This document shows positions 12,801 to 22,009 of a DNA stretch of 64,000 nucleotides, piece after piece. The notes under the pieces were generated by a model that saw nothing but the letters and a program-made list of their open reading frames with translations, made no database searches and had not been told where the DNA came from. The DNA lies in contig SCFE01000109.1 in assembly GCA_004352715.1 (NCBI GenBank), positions 91,479 to 155,478 on the forward strand. The letters run 5' to 3'. Both the position numbers and the translations under genes were made by a program. Every line of letters starts with the position of its first letter. Position 1 is the first letter of the stretch. This stretch comes from Hofstenia miamia (taxonomy: Eukaryota > Xenacoelomorpha > Acoela).

Positions 12801-14838
12801 AACAATAANNNNNNNNNNNNNNNNNNAGTCTGTGGAGCGGGGCAGGGCAGGTCACAAAAATCTGTCCCACCTCCATCTCTGAATCCACTCGAGTTTTCTT
12901 TAATAAGAACTACAGATCTGATTTTGTCAGGTCATGTTGTGAATCTTTAACGACTTTATTATGGATGGCAGAATTGGGCTTCTAGTGAATCATCTAGTCT
13001 GATGGGACATACTAAGCATAAGCATATCCATTAGTAATTTCTAGATAATTATTGATATTTTTTTTACGAAATTTTACATTAAGAAAAATTTTGCCGAAGC
13101 ACAATATGGGTACAACCTTGAACGGAATTCGAAATTGGTTAATTTTCTACAATTTAGAAAAGCCATTTTACTCGCACTATACAAGCACTGATTTATGAAT
13201 TTCTTAAAATTCAATTAACAGTAATATATAGTTAGACGTTAGATATACTTTTTCATTTAGCAGTTACTTATAACCAACAGCTATTGCATAATTCACCCTA
13301 AAATTAAGATTATAAAAATAATATTATGTATTTAATTAAATTTTATTTACAAGCCTTCAGGCAACCGCAAAATTTCAATTTATATNGAATTTCTTAAAAT
13401 TCAATTAACAATAATATATAATTAGGCGTTAGATATACTTTTTCATTTAGCAGTTACTTATAACCAACAGCTATTGCATAATTCACGAATAAAATTAAGA
13501 TTATAAAAATAATATTATGTATTTAATTAAATTTTATTTACAAGCCTTCAGGCAACCGCAAAATTTCAATTTATATAAGTTCACAATTTAATTTCTCGTG
13601 GCGCGTTGAAAAGTATCAAACCGGAATATGAAATATTTCATTTGAGAAAGCGAGAATGAACACAACACAATTATTTTCTATTCAAATTGAATTGTAAAGA
13701 TCAAACCTCCACCGACTTCAAAGTAGAATTAATAAACATTGTAATTTCACAAATTTTACGAAATTATCTTTACAAAAAATCAACTCAATATTAAAATTCG
13801 ATTAAAATCCAATGAGAATTTTCTTACTGTCATTTCGAAAGGATAGGAAATTGCAACGCTGGAATAGCTGTGGGCCTCTTTTCACAAAACAAAATTTGAG
13901 ATGTGACCACATTAAATGGTATTAATGTATTATTTTGCCACACCCTAATGATATAATAGAATTACTCTGTTATCTGTTTCTTCAAGAATTTTCATTTAGT
14001 TAGTCAACATTTTATCTACTTAAAAATGAAATCACTCATAAATTGTAGCGAAATATTTTTTTTTAAAATCGCTTCAAATTTTAACAACTGAAATTATTAC
14101 TACTAAACTGTGCTATATCTCCGGAGCTCATATCTAATGTAGAATAGAGGCTAATTTCACGTAATAATAGCATTTGGCCACAAAAAGTATTGTAGTAAGT
14201 AAATTATATGGCTAGATTTAACAGATACAAAATGACAGACCGTCAATAAAAATTCAAAATATAAATTTATGTAAAATAAGTAACCGTCAACTATTGTATT
14301 TATTGGAATCTAAATAGTAAAGTCTAAAATCAAAGTTGAAAATTAATTATCAAGTTTGAGATAAGCTTCTATAACATTTTCCAACTAATTTATTTACTTG
14401 AATAATAAAAGGAATACCTTACCTCTTCAGGTAAATATTCGGGCTGCGTACTCCCAGTGGAAGCAGAACAACACGCTCCCATGAATGTTTGTGAATTAAT
14501 TAAGAACACATCTGTTCCATTCGCATTGTCTATTGCTTTCTAAGCATATGTTCGGTCAAAATCCGTGAAAAAATTACTATGTTCTTTCAATATATTTGGT
14601 AACATGTTTACTAATTTAAGTGGACAATATTCCTTAGGTTACAACATAAATTACAAGAATTTCCATTGTTAAAACTTTGCAACAAGTTTTACACACTAAA
14701 ACATTTTCATAAGAAGCATAAATTTTTCTGACAGAAATATTTTATGAATATATGATGTAACAGAAGCAATAAGAGAGCATACCTCAGCAACCTGGTCAGT
14801 TTTCATTGACTTCATCAGAATTTAATATTGACTGCAAC
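2830..14838 (-). CDS. Candidate spliced gene of unknown function, six exons found
   Basis: Coding exons on the minus strand, 5' to 3': 14815-14783 (ATG at 14815; exon from an acceptor at 14838), 14539-14423 (39 codons), 13867-13828, 10765-10668, 10490-10444 and 2973-2830 (48 codons). All have AG acceptors and GTAAG or GTAAT-like donors, and phases agree across the first four. The second exon reads KAIDNANGTDVFLINSQTF and contains GACCSAS. The fourth contains DLVFISGIIADG and the fifth FADVQIDSKEAFNAL, which loosely recall RNP2 and RNP1 of an RNA-recognition motif, but the second strand between them is missing. The last exon is strongly basic (KSKSKKKKRESQKRRKHR), like a nuclear localisation signal. 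The fourth exon meets an in-frame TAG after NLRESF. One extra base in its T5 run would remove the stop and also bring exons five and six into phase. The locus is either a gene with an assembly indel or a recent pseudogene, and more exons may lie beyond position 1. I do not recognise the family. Confidence 0.45.
2974..5389. other. Intronic or intergenic AT-rich DNA
   Basis: If the minus-strand gene model is right, this is part of its 7.5-kb last intron. Apart from a (TA)n microsatellite I see no supported feature. Short open frames near 3.7-4.5 kb have no family signature. Confidence 0.4.
3912..3948. repeat. (TA)n microsatellite
   Basis: About 18 uninterrupted TA units, flanked by CCCG on the left and GCATATCAC on the right. 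Confidence 0.95.
5390..6182 (-). pseudogene. Tc1-like transposase pseudogene
   Basis: The minus strand opens with a 162-residue frame. An N-terminal helix-turn-helix (NIARIVERPRSTVGDIIRRF) binds element ends in this family. TSKQRLRLIRKANLM follows, then FLNESRFEL, the place of the Tc1 catalytic motif FSDES+F+L. Here the first catalytic Asp is Asn. Past the frame's stop the homology continues in other frames: GGKSVMVWGAI, then QQDSAPCHTSKEM (second catalytic Asp kept) and a shifted WPGQSSDRNIIENIWKD (normally WP.QSPDLNPIEN.W). Order and length (about 260 codons after the start) fit a nearly full-length Tc1 transposase of the DDE/D type. At least two frameshifts plus the Asp-to-Asn change mean it is inactive. 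Terminal inverted repeats were not found. Confidence 0.75.
6509..6811. repeat. (TA)n microsatellite interrupted by an assembly gap
   Basis: TA units run up to 6538, n from 6539 to 6776, then CATGG and TA units again from 6782. The assembly failed inside the microsatellite. Open frames reading YIYIYI through the n run are artefacts. Confidence 0.9.
6812..7380. other. AT-rich DNA, nothing recognised
   Basis: Between the gap and the mariner copy I see no exon, repeat end or conserved reading frame. Confidence 0.4.
7388..8222 (+). pseudogene. Mariner-type transposase pseudogene
   Basis: The copy starts MDPKIIASLIRNYYICGESA, an N-terminal HTH region of mariner-like elements with an in-frame stop soon after. 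Downstream, an open frame carries FQQDGAPPHIHKNVRNSL and FGDANVISRF, the second catalytic Asp region. A frameshift then leads to WPPGSPDLSQVDFWYWGQIK, which holds the third Asp. The spacing between those two Asp residues is about 42, wider than the 34 of classical mariner and like the arthropod-type families with CDFFLWG motifs. The middle part with the first catalytic Asp appears deleted. The right side ends in ACACCCTGTATA at 8211-8222, a common mariner-type terminus. No matching left terminus is visible. Several stops and shifts make it inactive. Confidence 0.65.
8223..9974. other. AT-rich DNA with possible unresolved transposon debris
   Basis: No supported gene. Around 8.82 kb the string VFADETFKFV recalls MULE-type transposases but is not continued convincingly, so I make no call. 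Confidence 0.3.
9975..10110 (+). pseudogene. hAT transposase dimerisation-domain remnant
   Basis: One frame ends NCPTTNLTVERCFSILRAKK followed by KFFARKIFFLFNA and a stop. This matches the C-terminal hAT dimerisation pattern, P.S....ER.FS.L...K..LR. The usual N-terminal and catalytic parts are not readable upstream. It is an old fragment inside the large third intron of the minus-strand gene, or just beyond its 10765 exon. Confidence 0.4.
11704..12426. mobile_element. hAT-like non-autonomous element with G-rich ends
   Basis: The left end reads CAGAATTGGAAGTGGGCCGG. The right end, reversed, reads CAGAGATGGAGGTGGGGCAG. These are imperfect terminal inverted repeats starting with CAG, as in hAT elements. 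The flanking 8-mers are AATCCGAC and AATCCACT, agreeing in the first five bases. Unusual GGGGCA words cluster near both ends in an otherwise AT-rich window. No transposase is readable inside. Confidence 0.4.
12372..13224. repeat. Near-identical direct duplicate flanking an n gap
   Basis: 12372-12808 recurs as 12827-13224 across an 18-base gap (12809-12826). The copies differ by single bases and by a block of about 39 bases present only in the first copy. This looks like two haplotypes or unmerged contig ends rather than a genomic tandem repeat. Confidence 0.8.
13197..13576. repeat. Near-identical direct duplicate flanking a single n
   Basis: 13197-13385 recurs as 13387-13576, separated only by one n at 13386. 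The differences are a few substitutions. It is probably an unmerged overlap left by the assembler, directly after the previous one. Confidence 0.8.
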
Positions 14839-15465
14839 CTTAATAAAATAAGTAGTTTTTATAGTTAAAAGACACTTAGATTAAGTTTAAAAGTTGTACT
14901 TTAGAAGCATTTGATTGCTTATAATCAATGAAAACAGTTGTTTGAGTTAAGAAATGTTGAGAACTTCTTTTTTCATTAAATTAAAAAATCACAATATATT
15001 TTAAATATATTTTAAACTGAAACTAAATTCTTACGTTGATTTAATTAAATAAATTTATCTTGTCTATCAATCAGTAAAATGCTCCTTAATTGAACATTTA
15101 TCATAAAAAAACAGTCATTAAAAATGTATGTTAATTTTAAAATAATCACTTGAATGCAATATATATATATATGTGTGTGTGACTAAGATTTGTTTTTGCA
15201 TTTTAACATGAAAGGCAAAAGCAAGAAACTACGAGAAAAGTATTAAGTTAAATATTTTAAGGTTACATAGAATAGTTTGGAACCACTTACCAATGTAATA
15301 AATGTTAAACAAATTATAACATAGAATAGTGGTAATAAAGATTGGAGTATTTTATTGCAGTATATCAAATAAAAACTTTATTCCACATTATAAATGTGTT
15401 ATTGAATTGTTTACAGCATCTTTAGGAAGTTGTAGAGAATATTTATCAATTAAATTATTTAAATC

Positions 15466-15468
<3 letters not shown>

Positions 15469-15500
<32 letters not shown>

Positions 15501-15627
15501 NNNNNNNNNNNNNNNNNNNNNNNNNNNNNNNNNNNNNNNNNNNNNNNNNNNNNNNNNNNNNNNNNNNNNNNNNNNNNNNNNNNNNNNNNNNNNNNNNNNN
15601 NNNNNNNNNNNNNNNNNNNCAGTGAAC

Positions 15628-15661
<34 letters not shown>
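15469..15661. repeat. (TA)n microsatellite interrupted by an assembly gap
   Basis: TA units to 15500, n 15501-15619, then CAGTGAACTATG and TA units to 15661. The same CAGTGAACTATG flank precedes another (TA)n tract near 17645. Confidence 0.9.
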
Positions 15662-15664
<3 letters not shown>

Positions 15665-15790
15665 GCGGCCATAATTCACCTGCCACCAATGTACTTACAC
15701 ATATTTTGCCTAGTGCATTACTGAAGCTTAACCAATAGTGAGAAAATCAATGCAAAAAGTGGACAGAAACACATGCGTAAAAATAACATA

Positions 15791-16378
15791 CAGGGTGGGC
15801 CAAACAAATGTTACCACTTTCAATCACACACAAGTTTTCAAAATGAACATTTTCTTTACAGATTTTTGACAAAAGTATCAAATTAAAATTTGATAACAAA
15901 GTCTTCTCACTTTGTCTCTTGTTTCCTACACAGTTCAATAATTGATGACCTGTTCAATCCAGTCTTCTGTGACAAACGTCTGGTTGATTTTCTTGGTGAT
16001 TCCTCCAGACGCTGTCTCACGGTCCCAGTGTTAATGGCTGTCCTTGCAGACCTTGGCCTACCACTATGTCCTTTATTCGCATTGGTCATACATCCTGTTT
16101 CTCTGAACTTCTGCAGAAGACGTCTGATTGTGAGTCTACTTGGAGGATTTCTTCCTGGAAAGTCAGTCGTGAATCGTCGTTGAGTGTGGGTTATCGATTT
16201 TAATTCAAAATATGCTTCTACGATTTTTACTCTCTCCTCCATAGTATATTGCTTTCGATCCACTGGGGTGAGAATTCAGTGTTTAATTTTTGATATTTGT
16301 GAAAATGAAACAAAAATCTTAGTAATTTTGAAAATGGTTAGAATATTAAAAGTGGTAACATTTTTTTGGCCCACCCTG
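15791..16378 (-). mobile_element. 588-bp mariner/Tc1-type deletion derivative with HTH ORF
   Basis: Both ends carry CAGGGTGGGCCAAA then AAATGTTACCACTTT in inverted orientation, about 30 bases with one mismatch, and both are bordered by TA. This is the target duplication of the Tc1/mariner superfamily. Inside, the minus strand from 16263 encodes 118 residues beginning MDRKQYTMEERVKIVEAYFE, with FPGRNPPSRLTIRRLLQKF and GHSGRPRSARTA (a GRPR-like box). This is the DNA-binding N-terminus seen in arthropod-type mariner transposases. The coding frame stops at 15907 near SSIIELCRKQETK and no catalytic domain follows. It keeps binding sites plus the DNA-binding domain only, so it would need transposase from elsewhere to move. 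Confidence 0.8.
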
Positions 16379-16383
16379 TATTA

Positions 16384-16530
16384 CAAGCAATACAAAAAAA
16401 ATTCGTAAAATTTAATTTAGCCTTGAATACTGCTGTAATTCGGCTTGGCATTGTTGTAACTATCCGGTTCATTAGTTCTGTGTTAATTTGTGTTGTCTTA
16501 ATCATTTCAATTAGATAGGGGGAAGCTTTC
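16384..16530 (-). pseudogene. Tc1-like transposase C-terminal fragment
   Basis: The minus strand reads YLIEMIKTTQ, then NTELMNRIVTTMPSRITAVF followed by KAK. This is the C-terminal tail of Tc1 transposases (LL..LV.SMP.R...VI.AKG). It abuts the right TA of the 588-bp mariner-type element, so that element inserted at or just past the end of this older copy. Upstream parts of the transposase are not recognisable. Confidence 0.5.
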
Positions 16531-16559
16531 TGCCAGACCTAAGAACGTTGATTTGATCT

Positions 16560-17289
16560 TTTGCTAACCAAGATTCGTTCTCCTGTGGCTGATGACAGGG
16601 GTGCCATAATGCTGGAAAAAGGTGCAATTATGGATTCTAAAGAAGTAAAGAATTTCTTATGGAGATTTTTGTTTTTACATCTTAGAGGTTATCGTTTTTC
16701 CTGCTTTAATGAACCAAGGATCGCATGGGCACTGAGAAGATATTCCATCCAAAATTATGAGTTTTGGAGCGCGCAATTAGTTGCAATGATAAAGTATGCA
16801 TTGCATTTTGTGCCCTCCGGTTAGCGCACTGTCAACACCTCCGTGTTCTTCTGGCTACTGGTACCTTCAACTGAGCACAGTCAACACCACGAAGCGCTAC
16901 TGATCAAATGTCAAATGTTGGTGGACTTTGGCACCTGCCCAGAGCTGTCTTCCTAAATAATTAACAAGTGGAGGCTCTAAATTTGAGCACGGTAATTTTA
17001 TGTTATACTTTGACCAAATTTAGTCTCTCAACAAATAAAATCCAACACCCCACTTCGTAATATAACTTTAACTAGTGGGGCTTGATCTCAATCGAATTAA
17101 GGAAAGTGTGCTGAGCACTTCCTCGAGTACATTCGTGCAGAGACCAATCTGTCACGAATTTTGCATGGTGACAAATGGTATTATTTGCTGGTTTATGCGA
17201 TGAAAATCTAAATTCAACTGCATAGAATTTCATCATACATGTGTTGCGCATACTCATAATCATATCAGGCAAGAGTTGCGCTTGTAATG
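16560..17289. other. Unassigned, possibly retroelement-derived
   Basis: An 87-residue plus-strand frame at 16561-16824 (FNEPRIAWALRRYSIQNYEF in its middle) is not recognised. Given the transposon remnants on both sides it is probably repeat-derived. Confidence 0.25.
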
Positions 17290-17560
17290 AATGAGGTCCT
17301 GAAAAAGGACTGTACTTTCTGGGTTTAGCGCTAGCCTAGTCTGTAAGAACTGATGGCATTCAGGGCTTTGTACTGCGATGCAGATTGGTCAATGAGCCAA
17401 TAGATTGCTGAAAACGCAGCATACCAGTTGTGTAACTACTGCAAAATTGAGTGGCAATAGTGTGATTTAAGAAGCTTCTTGGTGTAACGTGATTATTTGT
17501 GCTCGCAGTTTGAGTTACTTGCCAGTCATGCTCAGTAATTGAGTCTAAATAATGAGCCTC
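17290..17560 (+). pseudogene. Possible Copia-like RNase H remnant
   Basis: In one frame TTC AGG GCT TTG leads to LYCDADWSMSQ and a stop. Copia polyproteins carry GY.DADWA at the start of their RNase H domain. Just upstream, in another frame, EKGLYFLGLALA and a later RTDGI resemble the family's LKGT..GL.Y segment. The reading is broken by stops and shifts, and no LTRs were found. Treat as a weak call. Confidence 0.3.
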
Positions 17561-17644
17561 ACTGAACATGCATTTATATATGTTATATTTACCTGCAATT
17601 ACACTGTATGCAATCATAAATATGTTGGTAGTCAGTGAACTATG

Positions 17645-17663
17645 TATATATATATATATATAT
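17645..17663. repeat. (TA)n microsatellite
   Basis: A short TA tract preceded by CAGTGAACTATG, the same flank as at 15620. Confidence 0.85.
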
Positions 17664-17699
17664 GTTGTTATCCTCTCTATTATTTCGTTCATTAAATCA

Positions 17700-18669
17700 A
17701 AATTTTGTGTGAACAGGAGATTTAATGGATCATAATGTAATGAATGTGATGAGAACCTTCACCTACCAAACCTAGCCTTTCATTTCGCAATGCAACTTTC
17801 ACGTTACCCAACTGTTAACAATAAATTTCGGAATTTAGTATCGTTACAAACGGCTATATTTCCATATGAATTAAACCTCTACAGTTCTACCACAAATATT
17901 GGGTCGTAAAATGCCTCTAAACTTCGACTTAACGAAGTCACCCTCACGTCTAAGGCTTTGGTGATGATAGCTGCTTTTGCTATTGCACCAATAAATCCAA
18001 ACCAGGGTTGAGAGTAAGTAGAAATTTTCTTTAATGCGTTAAATTTTTACACGTTAACGCGTTAATATACGGTAATTCTCTGTAATTTTAAATTCAACAA
18101 ATCAAGTATATTATGTGTATATTATGTATATATAAGATACTACAGGCATGCTTGCATATATGTACCGTTGACAGTCGGATATTATTGCAAGAATCAGTAA
18201 ATTGCAACGTGTATTTTGATATTATTTTTTAATAAATTTTGCCGCTTAGCGTTTATCCTAATAAGAAAAAAACTTTTTTGCCCAATTATCGCTTAAAGAC
18301 AAAGTGCTAAACTAAACTAGCAGGTAAATTTTAACGTGTAAAAACTATTTTAACTAAGGCATTTATTTTGATTCACTCGTTTAACCTCTTCACCTGATGC
18401 ACACCTCGTCCATCCTAAATAATTGTCCTAAGAACGTCATTTTGGTTGTATTTATTTAGTAATTCGTTTGAAATGCATTCTCTTCATTCAAAGAATACAG
18501 TATAAATTGATTAGACCTAAGATCTATAACGCTTGCCAATGCTCTTTACGTGATCTAACCGAGTTATATGAGACATTTTGAGTTTACAAGAAATGTTCCT
18601 AGAAATAGTGTATTTATTTGAATCCAGGAGTTCCTCGATCTGTCTTTTCAAAGTCATTGTAAGGCTACT
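17700..18669. other. No feature seen
   Basis: AT-rich intergenic DNA. No conserved reading frame or paired repeat ends. Confidence 0.4.
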
Positions 18670-18903
18670 TCAACTATCTTTATCAGAAGTAGAGAAATCA
18701 CCTTCCTTCAATTTTGACACAAACCGTCGAGATGTGAGTTCAGTATTCCTTTGACTCCCTTGTGTAAGTAGTTCTTTGAAATTCCATGATTTGATATGCA
18801 CTTGACAATTATTTGGGGTGATAGTAATCTCTATGGAAGTTTTGTCAATTTGAATTTTAGTAATAAAAATATTTGATAAAAGAGGATATATTTCTTTACA
18901 CAA
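18670..18903 (-). CDS. Possible terminal exon, product unknown
   Basis: On the minus strand, after an AG at the TTTAGCTAG junction, 77 residues run open to a TGA. The middle reads KTSIEITITPNNCQVHIKSW and the tail is charged (SKLKEGDFSTSDKDS). The sequence alternates polar and hydrophobic residues like a beta-rich domain and is less biased than random AT-rich frames nearby. No upstream exon was found to join it to and no family is recognised. Confidence 0.2.
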   Translation of the reverse strand: MCKEIYPLLSNIFITKIQIDKTSIEITITPNNCQVHIKSWNFKELLTQGSQRNTELTSRRFVSKLKEGDFSTSDKDS

Positions 18904-21900
18904 CTAGCTAAAGTATTATATATATGTAATTTACGCGTTTCTATAAGTGTTTGACTAACATATGGTAAACCTAAGTGTTTCCAGCAAATGTCAGTCGTTT
19001 GCTAGCTAGAGTTACAGTGAGCTGATATTTTGAATAATATATCAACTGAATTTCTGTTATAAAAACGTTCTTCATATAGCATGCAAAACAAGATGAAAAA
19101 CAAGATATTGATATTAGCACGGGGCAATGTGAATCTTCACTCGCATTTTTTGTCTTTTATATTGAGTATTAAGTATTGGTAATGACAGTGTATTAAAGAC
19201 CCTCAACCCAACACGTGTTCACAAATACAAAGTTTGAACAAAAATCATTTGAAGAAATAGCAATAGGTCCTTCCAAATATGAAACCGAAAAAATGAGGAA
19301 TTGGATTTCAACTGAATTCATTGCACTTTTTAGAATGATATATGCATTTGTTCAAAAATGAAAATGGTAGCTATATTTGGAAAAATTTTTAAGATATCCT
19401 ACTGCCAACAAAAGCGAAATATAAATAAATCAACTCCTTGAAAAAGATTTTTCCAATGATTCTACAACAATGTTTATTTTAAGAGGCCATACGACACTGA
19501 CTAAAAGATTGACAATAACGGCGTAAGGTATGATAGGGAAGCACAGCATATGTAGACATAAATATATGGAGGATAATTTGATAAAATTTGAAAAAATGAA
19601 TTTTAAATTCCTTTGGTAGGCCATAGAGAAAATATAACACAATAGTAAAATGATCTTGTTGATATGATTTGCAAGTCCCTGATAAAATTTAAGTCAAGCT
19701 ATTGAAGGGAAGGAAGTCATTGTACTACAATGGGAAATACATAATGTTCATTTTACACCAGCTGCGAAAGTCATAGACCTTTCAGCATTTCATCTGAGCT
19801 TCACAATGATAATTTTTTGGGACATAATACCGTGCGGATAGCGTAAGCATTTCCTACTAAAAGGGGTCTATTTCGTTTGTGTAGTTTTTTTCAACCAAGG
19901 TTGATCATTTAAATTATCAGCCTACGGTCAACAGCCTACAGTCACAACGGAAAACATTTTTCAACATAATTTTTCAAAGGTTCAGCAAAAATGGGTTTGC
20001 TTAAGGAAATTTAGTAGTAGATGCAAAACACTTCTTTAAATTTTCAAGTTAATTATTGCTAAATGCTGACTTGTTACTAAAGAAAATAGCTGTTTGGGTG
20101 TAATTTAAATCCTATTGATATATAATGACAGTTACCCCTTTTGAATACATAAATTTGGATAGATCAGGCAGGCACCCATATGGATTAGGGGGACAAACAC
20201 TTCTGGCTAAAGTCAAAAGCAGCTCGTAAAAATAAAATTATGAAATTCAATCATTAACTTATTTCTCATTATGAAACTATTGAAAATTGTCTATGATGTT
20301 GGGAGTTTTTAAAAATCTCACAATTGAAGGACAAATTCGAGGACATATTTTTCAATAGAATCATGTCTGTGTTTTGTACTATCTTTATCCAATTTAATTG
20401 GCCATCATGAAACACCAGATGTTTAAGATTATTCTTAATTGATTCTTGTTGACATTCTAGCATTACGAAGCACATATTCAAGCAGTGCTGTTTGCCTGTG
20501 TCATTCAATAACGAATTTCGAAATAGTAAATGTAAACCGCTAATGTATAATATGCAGCTATATAACTTTTTCGTTGTGCAGCCTTAATTGGATACATTCG
20601 TAATAGCTTTCCTATTCTCTGGTAATAGGAGTTTAAGATTGCCATATAAATTTATATATATTTTCAATCGATTTGAATTAAACTATAAGGTTTTCTAATG
20701 TATTAAAATTATAACGATGCATGTCCTTAAAAGAATTTTGGATGCTAGTAGTTATCTTTGCATTTTAAGAAAAGAGTCTCATTTATTTCTAAATCTTCAA
20801 GTATTTCAATGTTAAAAATTTTATGCTTGGTTGATGTTTGTGAATAAATATTTCAGATCTTAATATATTCCTTTACTTTTGTAATTCATTGAAAATTTAT
20901 TTTAAAAATATAGAATTGAAATGTTTATTAGTAATTCACTGAAAATTTATAGATTATTAAAATAATCGCTTTGTTAATCTTTCTTATCTAGCCTTCAAAT
21001 CAAAGGTATTTTGTGGCATCGATGTCAACACTTTTTACAAGGCTTTCGAAGAAAAAAGAACAGGTGCCTTCAAAATTTTGAATTGAATAGGTAAATTTTT
21101 AAATTCTTTTCATTGATTTACATATTTTGCAATGAGTATTTCTATCCATAGTTGTTTTCGGGTTGAACAAATTTACACTTGCTACGAATTACTAACTGTG
21201 GGATCGATTAGATTTCCTTATATAAATACACAAATGTGATATAATATAACTAGGAAATGTTTTATGCATTTGCAAATAGCTTCTAGAGTATATGAAACTC
21301 ATGGGTTCCTTCAGATCCTTGACTAACTACTAAAATATTTCGTAAAATTTTGGTAACATTTTAGTTTGTTGTTGAGGAATGTTGGAGCTTCTATCCAACC
21401 TCTTGAATGTATTTCAATCTCTTTTAGCTTTTAGTGTTGGCAAGGGGGCCTTGGCTATAGATAAACATTATACGGTACATAGGGACTTGCAACTAATGCC
21501 AAAATGTGTATAGAAAATAATTGGAAACTATTATACTGTATTGAACGCAGTTCATTCTTAGGTGAAATGCATGCTGCAAGCAAGTATATTCTCAAACTTG
21601 GTAGAGAGTAGTTTCAATTTAATATGTAATCTACTTTAATTTCTTGTAAATATTGCTATTGAATAAATTTTTTTTGCTAAAATCTGATTGCCTTACATCC
21701 ACGGTAGACATTCAATCAAAAATTGGTAAAGCAAAAGAAATGATTGATATAAACAAGGCTTGATACCGAAGAGTAAATACATCAAGATCAAGATAATATG
21801 GCTAATAAAGCAAAGCATCTCTAAATCGACCTTTTTAAATGACCCTCATGAGCACTTTCTTAGAGTGTGCTTCCTTAAAGAAACCATTTTTTATTAAATA

Positions 21901-22009
21901 GTTTCATTATAATACTCATTTTTTTCAATTGCGTGTATGTTAAAAGTTAATGTAGTATTTCACTTTGCGTTTGAATGATGGTATTCCCTCGTATAACGTT
22001 TTTTGTTAG
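18904..22009. other. No supported feature
   Basis: Several short open frames (for example near 19.5 and 20.4 kb, minus) lack any family signature or framed splice sites. I see no transposon ends. Confidence 0.35.

Noticed and set aside
16561-16824. 87-codon plus-strand frame as a host gene
   Set aside because: No recognised motif, and it sits between transposon remnants. Left as unassigned.
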